64,000 nt of DNA from Oscillatoriophycideae cyanobacterium NC_groundwater_1537_Pr4_S-0.65um_50_18 (GCA_016208305.1 JACQYI010000009.1:744001-808000), one strand, 5' to 3'. Counted from the stretch's first letter, positions 27,301 to 35,638 are shown. The notes: generated from the sequence alone by a model not told the origin. Numbers and translations are program-made.

Positions 27301-28079
27301 ACCTGCGGGTGCTGCGAGGCCATACCCACTGGGTGCAGTCTGTTAGCTTTAGCCCCGATGGCTTGACTCTGGCGAGTGGCGGAGACGATCGCACCGTTCG
27401 CCTTTGGGATGTCGCCACCGGACGCTGCCTCAAAACTTTGGTCGGGCACACCAGCTGGATTTGGGCAGTTGCCTTTGCGCCACAGCTCAAAACAGCCAAG
27501 GCTTCTAGCGAGCTAATAGCCAGCAGCAGCGACGATCGCACCATTCGCCTCTGGTCTGTGAATTCTGAAGCCTGTTTGCATCTGCTAAAGGGACACCAAG
27601 GTCAGATACAAACGATCGCCTTTAGCCCCGACGGTCAACTATTGGCTAGCGGCAGTAGTGATGAAACGATCCGGCTGTGGTCAGTGGAGACAGGAGACTG
27701 TCTGCGCGTACTGTCAGGGCATACCAACAATATCTGGTCGGTGGCCTTTAGCCCCGATGGTGCCCTGCTGGGAAGCCGCAGCCTCGATCAAACGGTACGG
27801 CTATGGTCGATAGAGACAGGAGCCTGTGTGAAGTCGCTGCCTGTGGTGGCGCGTTCAGTCCGTTCGGCGATCGCTTTTTCTCCTAGCGAAGGGGCAGACT
27901 ATACTCTGGCAGCCGGAAGCCACAGCGGAGACATCCAAATTTGGCACCCCCTGACAGGCGAGTGTTGCCAGACGCTAACTCCCGATCGCCTCTACCAGCG
28001 TACCGTCATTAGCCAGGTAACGGGACTGACGATCGCCCAAAAGGAAGCTCTCAAAGCGTTAGGAGCCATTGAGGAGTGA
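24375..28079 (+). CDS. HTH-NB-ARC STAND NTPase with 14 WD40 repeats (1234 aa)
   Basis: Residues 1-90 match the helix-turn-helix found at the front of vWA-MoxR-associated and NACHT/NB-ARC proteins (HLSDLQQAMLRASW, YLKHDVGPKLWRSLSVALGE, KKNFRAAIERR). A Pro-rich linker leads to an NB-ARC ATPase with Walker A GMGGMGKTA (about 176-184) and Walker B CLVILDNVES. From about residue 610 there are 14 WD40 units, enough for two seven-bladed propellers. Proteins of this kind are signal or invader sensors that switch by nucleotide-driven oligomerisation. ATG 24375 is chosen; the longer form begins at GTG. No effector domain is seen, so the effector is unknown. Confidence 0.9.
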   Translation: MDVEQAIDFADALIFAASGVHLSDLQQAMLRASWSTQRQSYEQIATSHGYSDTYLKHDVGPKLWRSLSVALGEKVNKKNFRAAIERRYRAEIPSQPAAPPSTPAPSAIAPQLRPDQPRQDQLRQDWEEAIDLSFFYGRQTELMQLQQWLQVNTDSASPQSPSPKPSPRCRLIALLGMGGMGKTALAARLAQTAVSQTGDAPFQLMIWRSLRNPPALSALLQELVSFLSNQQEAEATVSRLLYWLRTQRCLVILDNVESILQSGEASGYRLGYEAYGELLRQVGETVHSSCLILTSREKPPEIALLEGEAMPVRSLRLGGLGWAEGQAVINLKGSFQGSMADWETLVTGYLGNPLALKMIATTIQTLFDGNIAEFLKQKTFVFGNIQHLIGQQFDRLSTIEKTVMYWLAIYREPASFVELRADIFPPIAPQKLIETLEFLEQRSLIEKVKLPESVTVLFSLQPVVMEYMGDRLVEQIFQILQTGEWLAPIQNCLLKSHALLKTQAKDYIRETQIRLIVQPVLDRLLLKMGSESLAPFLLNQLEQLRGKPALEVGYAGGNILNLLCQRQICLHHHDFSHLILWQAYLQEVSLQDVNFAYSDLSHALFADTLGMIFAVALSPDGTLLAIGDAEGGLRLWQVSDGKLVLRLEGHSGWVWAVAFSGEGQTLASCSSDKTIRIWSVSTGDCLQVLHGHTGSVWSVAFSPDGSMLASGGDESSLLLWDRATGTCIHRLQGHQGRILSVAFSPDGSMLASGSADGTIRLWQVASKDCCATLSEHSDYVWSVAFSPDGHHLASGSADRTLKLWLWETGACVQTLQHDNRVRSVQFSPDGETLISGSDDQTLRLWQVETGTCINVLRGHTDSVFSIAAADQTLVSGSADQTVKLWNAATGRCFRTLKGDTNSVFSVAFSPEGQLLASSSTDQTIRLWSWRDGTCLQTLRSHTGWVTSVAFHPEGNLLASSSADQTIRLWDVATGQNLRVLRGHTHWVQSVSFSPDGLTLASGGDDRTVRLWDVATGRCLKTLVGHTSWIWAVAFAPQLKTAKASSELIASSSDDRTIRLWSVNSEACLHLLKGHQGQIQTIAFSPDGQLLASGSSDETIRLWSVETGDCLRVLSGHTNNIWSVAFSPDGALLGSRSLDQTVRLWSIETGACVKSLPVVARSVRSAIAFSPSEGADYTLAAGSHSGDIQIWHPLTGECCQTLTPDRLYQRTVISQVTGLTIAQKEALKALGAIEE

Positions 28080-28167
28080 CGATGCCAAACACACCGTCAA
28101 TGACATCAAGTTAAAGATGACATCAATCTGTTAACGACGACAAATAAAGTGTTACTTGACAACAACA

Positions 28168-28240
28168 CGAGCATGGAGGGATTCGAACCCCCGACCCTCA
28201 GGACCGGAACCTGATGCTCTATCCACTGAGCTACATACCC
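28168..28240 (-). tRNA. tRNA-Arg (anticodon CCG)
   Basis: On the minus strand the sequence folds as a cloverleaf: acceptor GGGTATG with CATGCTC, D arm AGCTCAGTGGATAGAGC, anticodon stem TCAGG/CCTGA with loop TTCCGGT, and T arm with GGTTCGAAT. The discriminator is G and CCA is not encoded. Confidence 0.95.
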
Positions 28241-28339
28241 TTATTCACTACCCTAGCATAGCAGATTTCATCTGCGGTCACACTCTGCTCCGGCGGATTC
28301 TGGTAGAGCCAGCGCTCAAGCCCAGTTGCGATCGCCATT

Positions 28340-29527
28340 TCACCCCCATGCCTTAGCCAAAAATCCCACCAGGCCGCCAGCCAGCACTAGCCAAATTGAG
28401 TTGACCTTAAAGCGAAAGACAGCCCCGGCACATCCAATCGCCAAACCTAAAGTTATCCAGTCCACCAGCGCTGTGCGGCTCAGCGTATAAGTCACAACAG
28501 CCATGAGTCCTAACGAAGCTGCATTCACCCCATCTAGAAAACCGCTTACCCCCGGAGAAGACCGCAACTTGGGCACCCAAGGATTAATAATTGCCACCAA
28601 AATAAAAGCGGGTAAAAAAATGCCGATCGTTCCGGCGATCGCTCCGACATGGCCTGCCAATAAATACCCAATAAACGTTGCTGTCGTGAAGACTGGGCCG
28701 GGTGTAAGCTGCCCAATGGCGACAGCATCCAAGAGCTGCTGTGAGGTCAGCCAATGCGTCCGCTCTACAAAGTCTTGCTGCAAAAAGGCCAGCAAGACGT
28801 AGCCACTGCCATACAGGACAGAACCAATCTTGAGAAACAGGACAAAGACCTGAAACCCGCCTGGTTTCTCCATTGCCGCAGAAGTATGGCTCATCTGAGC
28901 TAAAAAATTGGGAATTGTCATCAGCAAGGCACTGCTACCGCTCTTTCGACTGAGCGTTTTGCACAGCATCACGCCTAGCCCAGCCAAAAACAGAAGCAAC
29001 ACCTCATCGGCTCCCCCTAAAAAAGCAGCCATCACCGCTATGCCAGCAATTGCCGAGGGAATGTCTTTGATGGCCGTTTTCCCCAGCTTCCACAATGCCT
29101 GAAGCACGATCGCGATAATGGCAGGCTTGATGCCGTAGAGCAGCCACTCTAACTCAGGCAGAGTTTGGTAGCGAACATAAATGGCGGCCAGCCCCCAGAC
29201 AATCAACATGGCGGGCAAGATAAAGCAGGTTCCAGCAACCATTAACCCTTTCAACCCAGCTCTTTCATAGCCAATATGGATGGCCAGCTCCGTTGAATTG
29301 GGGCCGGGAATCAGGTTAGTCACGCCTAACAAATCTAGCAGCCGCTCTCGACTCAGCCACTGACGACGCTGCACCACTTCGTCATTCATCATGGCTACAT
29401 GCGCGGCTGGGCCACCAAACGCGATCGCCCCAAGCTTGAGGAAGACGATCGCTAGTTCCTGAAGCCGTTGCTTCTGTTGGTGAGGGGTCAGCTCTGCATA
29501 GGGGAGCGCTGTATCATCGGTCGGCAT
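28340..29527 (-). CDS. chrA: ChrA chromate/sulfate-type transporter (395 aa)
   Basis: A two-domain membrane protein of the CHR family. Each half begins with the family pattern: FLKLGAIAFGGPAAHVAMM and FLKIGSVLYGSGYVLLAFL. PGPN and TPGP occur in LIPGPNSTE and GQLTPGPVFTT. ChrA exports chromate, a sulfate analogue, and cyanobacterial members also sit beside sulfate genes. It lies downstream of sbpA-cysT-cysW on the same strand, which supports a sulfate/oxyanion role. ATG 29527 is used; the longer frame begins at TTG. Confidence 0.92.
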   Translation of the reverse strand: MPTDDTALPYAELTPHQQKQRLQELAIVFLKLGAIAFGGPAAHVAMMNDEVVQRRQWLSRERLLDLLGVTNLIPGPNSTELAIHIGYERAGLKGLMVAGTCFILPAMLIVWGLAAIYVRYQTLPELEWLLYGIKPAIIAIVLQALWKLGKTAIKDIPSAIAGIAVMAAFLGGADEVLLLFLAGLGVMLCKTLSRKSGSSALLMTIPNFLAQMSHTSAAMEKPGGFQVFVLFLKIGSVLYGSGYVLLAFLQQDFVERTHWLTSQQLLDAVAIGQLTPGPVFTTATFIGYLLAGHVGAIAGTIGIFLPAFILVAIINPWVPKLRSSPGVSGFLDGVNAASLGLMAVVTYTLSRTALVDWITLGLAIGCAGAVFRFKVNSIWLVLAGGLVGFLAKAWG

Positions 29528-29593
29528 AGGGCTGTGTCGGACGCTACGCAAATAGAATATACGGCTTGCAGGTCATCTGCGAGTTCCGTGGCC

Positions 29594-29657
29594 TACTTTT
29601 TGAATAGCTTACTTTTTGAATAACTTATTTTTGCCAAGAGTCTTTTTTGCCAGGAGT
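29594..29657 (-). repeat. Two pairs of short direct repeats upstream of chrA
   Basis: TACTTTTTGAATARCT occurs twice in tandem (29594-29609 and 29610-29625). It is followed by TTTTTGCCARGAGTC twice (29628-29642 and 29645-29659). They fill the gap between cysW and chrA. They may be regulator sites or a slippage product. Confidence 0.5.
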
Positions 29658-29704
29658 CGTACCTCTTGCAACGTTCAAAGTATCCTCCCAAAAATAACCA
29701 GAAG

Positions 29705-30601
29705 CTAATGACCTCGGCGCACTCCCTTATCGGTCTTGCGTTCCAGAATGATTTTAGCCACCATCGTTACGATGCCCAAACAAGCCAACAGCACTGCTGC
29801 GGCATAGGCTTGCTGCGTGTGGTATTGCTTATAAGCTTCTTCAACAAACAGCGGCAGGGTCTGAGTCTTTCCGGTAATGTTGCCCGATACGACAATCACG
29901 GCTCCAAACTCTCCCATCGCCCGCGCATTGGTCAAGATCACGCCATACAGCAAGCCCCAGCGAATAGAAGGCAGCGTCACGCGCCAAAAAGTTTGCCATT
30001 CAGAAGCCCCCAAGGTTTTGGCAGCTTCTTCTTGATCGGTTCCAATTTCCTCTAGAACGGGCAGCACTTCCCGCGCCACAAACGGCATCGAGACAAAGGA
30101 GGTTGCTAACACCATGCCCGGCACAGCAAAGATAACTTTCCAATTGTTGGCCTCTAGAATCGGGCCAAGCCAGCCGTTGCGTCCGTATAGCAAGATCAGC
30201 ATCAAGCCTGCCACCACAGGCGAGACAGAAAACGGCAGGTCAATGATGCTAATCAACAGCGCCCGACCTGGAAACCGCTTGTTCCGAGCGATCGCCCAGG
30301 CGGCACAGAGACCAAAAACCGTGTTGAGTGGAATAGCGACTACCGCCATCAACACCGTAAGGGCGACGGCATTGAGGAAATAGCGATTGGAAAAAGTCTC
30401 TAAAAATCCGGCAATACCGCCACTAAATGCCTGAACGAAGACATTCAAGGCCGGAATAAACAGAACCAAACCTAGATATAAGACCGTAAACCCAATGAGG
30501 GCTGGTCTGACAAAGCGCTCTAACCCGATCGCCTGCGGCGGACTAGAAGGCAATTGCTGAAGCGAATCAGGCTTTACGGAGGTGGAAAGATTAGTTGCCA
30601 T
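29705..30601 (-). CDS. cysW: Sulfate/thiosulfate ABC permease CysW (298 aa)
   Basis: Inner-membrane permease with six helices. The EAA loop that docks the ATPase reads [21 protein letters not shown]. Other family blocks are [16 protein letters not shown] and [18 protein letters not shown]. It pairs with CysT to move sulfate delivered by Sbp. Its start overlaps the end of cysT by 11 bases, a sign of coupled translation. The C-terminal tail is short and basic. Confidence 0.95.
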   Translation of the reverse strand: MATNLSTSVKPDSLQQLPSSPPQAIGLERFVRPALIGFTVLYLGLVLFIPALNVFVQAFSGGIAGFLETFSNRYFLNAVALTVLMAVVAIPLNTVFGLCAAWAIARNKRFPGRALLISIIDLPFSVSPVVAGLMLILLYGRNGWLGPILEANNWKVIFAVPGMVLATSFVSMPFVAREVLPVLEEIGTDQEEAAKTLGASEWQTFWRVTLPSIRWGLLYGVILTNARAMGEFGAVIVVSGNITGKTQTLPLFVEEAYKQYHTQQAYAAAVLLACLGIVTMVAKIILERKTDKGVRRGH

Positions 30602-31427
30602 AGCGTCGTCCCCAGGCTTGCAGAAGATTAATAGCGAGCAGCATCAAGAGCGAAATCAGCAGCATGACCGTACCGATGACGGTCGCACCCGCATAGTCAT
30701 ATTGCTCAAGCCGCTGAAAGATCAACACAGGCGCAATCAAATCTTTGAAAGGCACGTTAGAGGCAACAATGACAACAGAGCCATACTCGCCCACCGCACG
30801 GGCAAACCCTAGCGCCACACCCGTCAGCACCGCAGGCATAATCGGCGGCAGCACTACCCGCCAAAACGTCTGCCATTGGGAAGCGCCTAGCGACCAAGAG
30901 GCTTCTTCAATTTCTCGCTCTGACTCCAACAGCACAGGCTGCACGGTGCGCACCACAAAGGGCAGCGAAATAAACAGCATGGCTAAAAATACGCCCCAGC
31001 GAGTGAAGGCAATTTTGATGCCTAAAGGGGCAAACAGCGACCCAATCCAGCCTTTTTCGCTGTAGACCGTCGCCAACGTTAAACCTGCTACTGCGGTTGG
31101 CAGCGCAAAAGGTAAATCTAGCAGCGCATCGACAAACCGCTTGAGGGGAAAGTCATAGCGCACTAGCACCCAGGCAATGATCAGTCCTGCCAGTCCGTTG
31201 ATGGCTCCAGCGCCCAAGGCCGTAAAGAAGGTGACGTTATAGGCCGAAAGCGCTACCGGACTGGTGGCAATCCGCCAAATTTCGGCAGGCCCCAAGGTCA
31301 GAGATTTGAGAATGAGCGCTGTGATGGGGAGGAGCAGCATCAAAGAGAGATACGTGCCCGTCACGAGCCAAGGGATAGAAAAGCGCGATCGCTTGGAAGA
31401 ACTGGAAGGAACAGATGCAGTGGTCAT
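30591..31427 (-). CDS. cysT: Sulfate/thiosulfate ABC permease CysT (278 aa)
   Basis: Second sulfate permease. It has the EAA loop [21 protein letters not shown]-like block, [20 protein letters not shown], and [20 protein letters not shown], all characteristic of CysT/CysU. It lies between sbp and cysW in one operon. The 206 bases between sbp and cysT show no gene and could hold a processing or partial-termination site that lets the binding protein be made in excess. Confidence 0.95.
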   Translation of the reverse strand: MTTASVPSSSSKRSRFSIPWLVTGTYLSLMLLLPITALILKSLTLGPAEIWRIATSPVALSAYNVTFFTALGAGAINGLAGLIIAWVLVRYDFPLKRFVDALLDLPFALPTAVAGLTLATVYSEKGWIGSLFAPLGIKIAFTRWGVFLAMLFISLPFVVRTVQPVLLESEREIEEASWSLGASQWQTFWRVVLPPIMPAVLTGVALGFARAVGEYGSVVIVASNVPFKDLIAPVLIFQRLEQYDYAGATVIGTVMLLISLLMLLAINLLQAWGRRYGN

Positions 31428-31633
31428 AAGCGATGAAACTTAGAGTCTGGTGAAACTGAGAAGTCTATCGGGGTGAGCCAGGGGAGGGCGCAATGCATCC
31501 ATCTCCCCCGATTTCTGTCGCATACAAACGCGCCTTGCGCCTGAATTATGAGCTATGTGTTAAAGACTGAACGCCTCTAACAATAGTTGAGATTGATGCC
31601 ATTAAAGGCGATTAGCCCAAAGCGATCTTAAAA

Positions 31634-32722
31634 TTAAGCCTCTGCCTGAATTTGATCAAAGACGGCTCCATCTTCGAAAAATTTCTTCTGCACTTCTCCC
31701 CAACCGCCCAGATCTTGAACGGTGAATAGCTTATCGATTTTAGGATATTGGCTCGCGTATTTCTCACCAACAGTTGGATCGACAGGACGGAAACCGACTT
31801 TGGCAAATTCTTCTTGCGCTTCGGGCGTGAACAGATACTCCACAAACGCTTCTGCGATCGCCCGTGTGCCATGCTTATCGACATTGGCATCGACAACGGC
31901 AACGGGGTTATCAATGGATATATTCACATCTGTGGGAATGACAAAAGGCAGGTTTTCTCCCTTCTGCTTCGCCAGCAGCACCTCATTTTCATAGTTGATC
32001 AAGACATCGCCTTGACCCTGCTTAAAGAAGACATCTGTCGCCTCACGCGCGTCTTTAGGCAAAACAGGGACATTCTTAAAGACTTGAGTGGTGAAGTCAA
32101 GCGCCTTAGCATCATTGCCGCCTGTTTGGGTAATGGCACCCCACAGCGCCAAGAAGTTCCAGCGAGCGCCACCCGAAGTTTTAGGATTGGCGGTAATCAC
32201 CTGTGCGCCTTTGGTCAGGTCTGACCAAGCTTTGATTCCTTTGGGGTTGCCGTCGCGTGTGACCAGTGCCGCAACCGACTTATGGACGATCGCTCCATTA
32301 GGCGCTTCCTGTTCCCAGCCGGGTTGAATCAAACCTGCCTGTTCAATTTTTTGAGTATCTAATGCCAGCGCTAGGGCCACAATATCCGCTTCTAGCCCGT
32401 CAATTACGGCTCGCGTCTGAGATCCAGAACCGCCATAGCTTTGATCAAACTGCACATCTTGATTTTGCTCAGCTTTCCACTTCGCCACAAACTTAGGAAT
32501 GATTTGCTCATAAGCCGCTTGGGTTACAGCATAAGAAACCAAAGTCAAGCTAGCATTTTCCTTAGCTGCGGCGGCTGTGCCACCTGGGGAGGCAGCAGAG
32601 TCAGATGGGGAAGAGGCATTGCAAGCAGCCAACGCCATACATAGCCCTACAGCTACAAAAAACAGTGACAGAAATCCTGGAAGCGATCGAAATCTGAGCG
32701 ATCGAAATTTAAACCTACCCAT
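31634..32722 (-). CDS. sbpA: Sulfate-binding lipoprotein (362 aa)
   Basis: Periplasmic sulfate-binding component. The signal ends at a lipobox LAAC (cysteine about residue 34). The mature protein has TLVSYAVTQAAYEQIIPKF, the sulfate-loop segment FDQSYGGSGSQTRAVIDGL, and NPKTSGGARWNFLALWG, all family hallmarks. It is the first gene of sbpA-cysT-cysW. No cysA ATPase gene lies next to it. Confidence 0.95.
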   Translation of the reverse strand: MGRFKFRSLRFRSLPGFLSLFFVAVGLCMALAACNASSPSDSAASPGGTAAAAKENASLTLVSYAVTQAAYEQIIPKFVAKWKAEQNQDVQFDQSYGGSGSQTRAVIDGLEADIVALALALDTQKIEQAGLIQPGWEQEAPNGAIVHKSVAALVTRDGNPKGIKAWSDLTKGAQVITANPKTSGGARWNFLALWGAITQTGGNDAKALDFTTQVFKNVPVLPKDAREATDVFFKQGQGDVLINYENEVLLAKQKGENLPFVIPTDVNISIDNPVAVVDANVDKHGTRAIAEAFVEYLFTPEAQEEFAKVGFRPVDPTVGEKYASQYPKIDKLFTVQDLGGWGEVQKKFFEDGAVFDQIQAEA

Positions 32723-32787
32723 AATTAACCTATTTCTCTACAAGCTGAAGCTTTAATGACCCAACGGACTTCAATCTTGGCAAAACC

Positions 32788-32817
32788 ACTATATTTTGAT
32801 TGACATACCGGAGTATG
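32788..32817 (-). promoter_or_regulatory. Candidate promoter and operator of the sulfate operon
   Basis: On the minus strand a TATAGT (32793-32788) lies downstream of the inverted repeat CATAC-N4-GTATG (32804-32817), which covers the -35 position. No -35 consensus is present, consistent with activator-dependent control such as by a CRP-family CysR protein; that is inference. Confidence 0.35.
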
Positions 32818-33167
32818 AAGCAAAGAATAGCGCAAATAATGAGAAAAGTACAGTAACTTGATTGGGTTGCCGGATTTAGCAGCGCTGCAGAAATGTGATA
32901 TTCAGCGACTTCATCATCCTCTAGCGCAAAAAGCGTCATCAAATAAGGGTTTCAGCCAACCGCAATGCAAAAGTTTTTTGGAGTTTCAAGCGATTGATCC
33001 AACTTCTTTGAAATTCAAAGAGGCTTTTAGCTGCGCCTCAAGGTCATTCGGATCAGAAAATAACTTTAATTACGGTTAATTGCAGGATTATAATTGCCTG
33101 ACTACAAAAGAGGATTGCCTCCCCTGTCTAATACTCTGCCGAAAACCTGAACCGATTCGCTACCCTC

Positions 33168-33203
33168 TGCCACAGTTAATGCCACAGTTAATGCCACAGT
33201 TAA
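33168..33203 (+). repeat. Three perfect 12-bp tandem repeats before the PAP2 gene
   Basis: TGCCACAGTTAA is repeated three times without change, 68 bases ahead of the start at 33271. The repeat spacing is near one helical turn. The 32818-33270 stretch otherwise holds no convincing gene. Confidence 0.6.
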
Positions 33204-33270
33204 CGTAAGAGCGGATACTGTTTTTTAGAAATACTCATCAGAAGATTCATAGTCGTTACTGCACCCACGG

Positions 33271-34017
33271 ATGTCTGATCTTAAGCTTGCTCGCCCCCTT
33301 TCTTTCCATCGATTTCTCAAGCAATGGTTAAGCCAGCGTTGGCCTTGGGTGCTAACGCTGCTCTTAGGAGTCTTAATCCCCTTGCAGGTTTTTCTGATCT
33401 TGACGCTAGAGATTTGGAGACACCAAGGCGGGTTTCAATGGGATATTTCTATCCTTGAGCAGATTCACAAGTCTGCCAGCCCCACGCTAGATGCTTTTGT
33501 TATGACGTTCACGCACTTTGGAACGGCTTGGGGCGTTTTTCCGGCATCGGCTCTGATTTCGATCGCCCTCCTGCTTTATCGGCGCTGGCGATCACTTACC
33601 TATTTTTTAGTAACCCTTTTAGGCTGCGGATTGATCAACCACACCGCAAAAATTTTCTTACGTCGCGATCGCCCTAGCCTATGGGACTATCCTGAAACCC
33701 AAGGATTTTCTTTTCCCAGCGGCCATGCCATGTCTAGCATGGTTTTGGTTGCGGCCTTAGTGGTGTTGTCTTGGAAAACGAGCTGGCGTTGGAGAACGCT
33801 GAGCTTAGGGAGTGTGTTTGTCGTGGCGATCGGCTGGACTCGTCTCTACTTGGGTGTTCACTACCCTAGCGATATTCTGGCAGGGTGGATGGTGGCGCTG
33901 GCTTGGGCAGTCGGCATGAGTCTAATCGTGCGACCCCACTTTCATCCTCCCCACCTGCTGAATACTCCGCCAGAAAACCTAGAGGACGAGATGGAAGACA
34001 GCCTGCTCAAAAATTAA
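33271..34017 (+). CDS. PAP2-family membrane phosphatase (248 aa)
   Basis: Lipid or polyprenyl phosphatase with about six membrane helices. The three active-site motifs are present: KIFLRRDRP, the PSGHAMSSM block, and TRLYLGVHYPSDILAG, where the histidines perform the phosphoryl transfer. Substrates could be phosphatidate, phosphatidylglycerol phosphate or undecaprenyl diphosphate; the sequence alone does not decide. Its stop codon lies inside a hairpin shared with the converging rpsU gene. Confidence 0.92.
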   Translation: MSDLKLARPLSFHRFLKQWLSQRWPWVLTLLLGVLIPLQVFLILTLEIWRHQGGFQWDISILEQIHKSASPTLDAFVMTFTHFGTAWGVFPASALISIALLLYRRWRSLTYFLVTLLGCGLINHTAKIFLRRDRPSLWDYPETQGFSFPSGHAMSSMVLVAALVVLSWKTSWRWRTLSLGSVFVVAIGWTRLYLGVHYPSDILAGWMVALAWAVGMSLIVRPHFHPPHLLNTPPENLEDEMEDSLLKN

Positions 34018-34045
34018 GTAATGCGGCAAAAAAGGCATTACTTAA
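34014..34045. terminator. Perfect 11-bp hairpin between PAP2 and rpsU
   Basis: TTAAGTAATGC (34014-34024) is mirrored at 34035-34045. The arm includes the PAP2 stop codon, and the loop is A-rich. It lies between convergent genes. Confidence 0.55.
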
Positions 34046-34077
34046 TCCTGATTTCTATTCAACGGACTTGGCGATCG

Positions 34078-34266
34078 CTAGAAACGAGAACGGTTCCTCC
34101 GCTGCTTATGTTTTGCTAGAGCCTTACGCTTACGTTTTTCAATTGGTGTTTCAAAGTGACGATGCTTTCGCATATCAGGGAAAATCCCTGCTTTAGAAAC
34201 TTCTCGCTTGAACCGACGCAGTGCCGACTCAATACCCTCATTTTCACCAGGAATGACTTGGGCCAT
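34078..34266 (-). CDS. rpsU: 30S ribosomal protein S21 (62 aa)
   Basis: A short, very basic protein matching bS21: [18 protein letters not shown] followed by [20 protein letters not shown] and a basic tail RRNRSRF. S21 helps initiation by stabilising the mRNA-16S interaction on the 30S platform. GAGG lies at a suitable distance before the ATG. It is a single gene. The 34267-34546 stretch upstream holds only the desC terminator and AT-rich sequence. Confidence 0.96.
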   Translation of the reverse strand: MAQVIPGENEGIESALRRFKREVSKAGIFPDMRKHRHFETPIEKRKRKALAKHKQRRNRSRF

Positions 34267-34448
34267 TCGATCTGCCTCATAAATACAATAAACTCAGGCT
34301 ATTGCCGAAGGAGCCATCTGGTAGTTCCGCCGCTAATGCTCTGTCTTTTCTCACTTGCGGGATACCCCACAGACCAAAAATCCAAATAAATTTTGGGAGG
34401 ATCGGCGACCTCTCAAAAAATACTTGACAGAACATCAGGAGCATCAAC

Positions 34449-34475
34449 TAAAAAGGGCAGACCCCTGTCTACCCT
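34449..34475 (-). terminator. Rho-independent terminator of desC
   Basis: Read on the minus strand, AGGGTAGAC pairs with GTCTGCCCT (one mismatch), followed by five T. It lies about 70 bases beyond the desC stop. Confidence 0.7.
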
Positions 34476-34546
34476 CAAGACCATAGAGTTAAGATTTTAG
34501 CCTTAATCTGACCTCAATGAGAAAATCTCTCTCAACCTCTGGAGTT

Positions 34547-35395
34547 TTAGGACTTTAGCGAAGGCGAAGGCAAAATCACTTTTTGCGCTAAGCCCACCGC
34601 CCGGAGCGCCTGAATAGCCCACCAAGTCATGTCGATTTCCCACCATTTCAAGCCCGCCTTTGCCACATTGGGATAAGCATGGTGGTTGTTGTGCCACCCT
34701 TCGCCATAGGTCAAGATAGCCGCCCACCAGAGATTGCGCGCATTATCTTCGGTCGCAAAAGTCCGGTAGCCAAACATATGGCTGGCAGAGTTAATCAACC
34801 AAGTGCTGTGCCAGAGCACAACAAGTCTGAGAAACATGCCATAGATCACAAAAGACCAGCCGCCCAAAAGGTAGAGCAAGATGCCCAGCGGAATTTGCAA
34901 CAGCAGGAAGTTGCGATTAAGCCAGCGATAAAAGGGATCGCGAACTAGATCGGGCGCAAATCGCTTGTAGGTCTGGTAATCAAAAAATTCAGTGCGGGGA
35001 TAAAACAACCAGAGCATATGGCTCCACCAAAACCCTCGGCGTGCCGAGTAGGGATCTTGATCAATGTCTTCAGTGTGCATATGGTGGAGACGATGTCCGG
35101 CGACCCAAAAGATCGGGCCTCCTTGCAACGCCAAAGCACCCAACGTTGCGATCGCATATTCCAACAGCTTAGGCACCTGCAAGCTGCGATGGGTGAGCAG
35201 TCGGTGATATCCCAGGCAAATGCCAATGCTGCCCAAAAGCCAATGTAGAAACAGCATCACACCAAGCGCTGACCAAGAGAAAAACCAGGGAGCCAGTAGC
35301 GCCAGCGCATGAATAGCTCCAAAGAAAAATACGCTTGTCCAGCTCAGCGGACTTTTCTGCCCTACGGCGGCAGTCTGGATGGAATTGGATGTCAT
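34547..35395 (-). CDS. desC: Acyl-lipid delta-9 desaturase (282 aa)
   Basis: Membrane di-iron desaturase that puts the first double bond into lipid-bound acyl chains, important for membrane fluidity in the cold. The three histidine boxes are HRLLTH (64-69), HRLHH (101-105) and HNNHH (near 250). Four membrane helices flank them. GGPIFWVAGHRLHH and EGWHNNHHAYP are typical of DesC. It is transcribed away from the unusual TetR gene at 35639, which makes that protein a candidate regulator. It ends with a clear terminator. Confidence 0.95.
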   Translation of the reverse strand: MTSNSIQTAAVGQKSPLSWTSVFFFGAIHALALLAPWFFSWSALGVMLFLHWLLGSIGICLGYHRLLTHRSLQVPKLLEYAIATLGALALQGGPIFWVAGHRLHHMHTEDIDQDPYSARRGFWWSHMLWLFYPRTEFFDYQTYKRFAPDLVRDPFYRWLNRNFLLLQIPLGILLYLLGGWSFVIYGMFLRLVVLWHSTWLINSASHMFGYRTFATEDNARNLWWAAILTYGEGWHNNHHAYPNVAKAGLKWWEIDMTWWAIQALRAVGLAQKVILPSPSLKS

Positions 35396-35529
35396 AAATA
35401 CCTGTTGGAATTTTAGATTTTGAAAAATTGCGGCATTTGGAGATGTATCACAGGTGAGGCTGTACCTAAGGCGATCGCTTAACCCAAGGCTGAGTAGCCA
35501 GAGTAGATAGCCGCTTGACTTGCTGTAAC

Positions 35530-35558
35530 TTGTTCAGCAGAGTCGCTTTCGCTATAGT
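35530..35558 (+). promoter_or_regulatory. Candidate promoter of the TetR-fusion gene
   Basis: TTGTTC (35530-35535) and TATAGT (35553-35558) are 17 bases apart. The expected transcription start falls just ahead of the first palindrome at 35569. Confidence 0.5.
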
Positions 35559-35568
35559 AGAAGGAGTT

Positions 35569-35583
35569 GCAAGTGTCACTTAC
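35569..35583. promoter_or_regulatory. Palindromic operator candidate 1
   Basis: GCAAGTGTCACTTAC is an imperfect 15-bp palindrome. With its flanks it matches the second site closely (consensus RTTGCAAGTRTYACTTRC). It lies just after the predicted promoter. Confidence 0.6.
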
Positions 35584-35614
35584 ATTATTATCCTAGCAAA
35601 CCGGCCACAGTATT

Positions 35615-35629
35615 GCAAGTATTACTTGC
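35615..35629. promoter_or_regulatory. Palindromic operator candidate 2
   Basis: GCAAGTATTACTTGC is a perfect odd palindrome ten bases before the ATG at 35639, where a ribosome binding site would normally be. None is visible. Its centre is 46 bases from that of site 1. Confidence 0.65.
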
Positions 35630-35638
35630 ATTTTTTCT

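Noticed and set aside
33168-33203. CRISPR array
   Set aside because: The repeats are only 12 bp and are directly abutting without spacers. No array was found elsewhere in the window.
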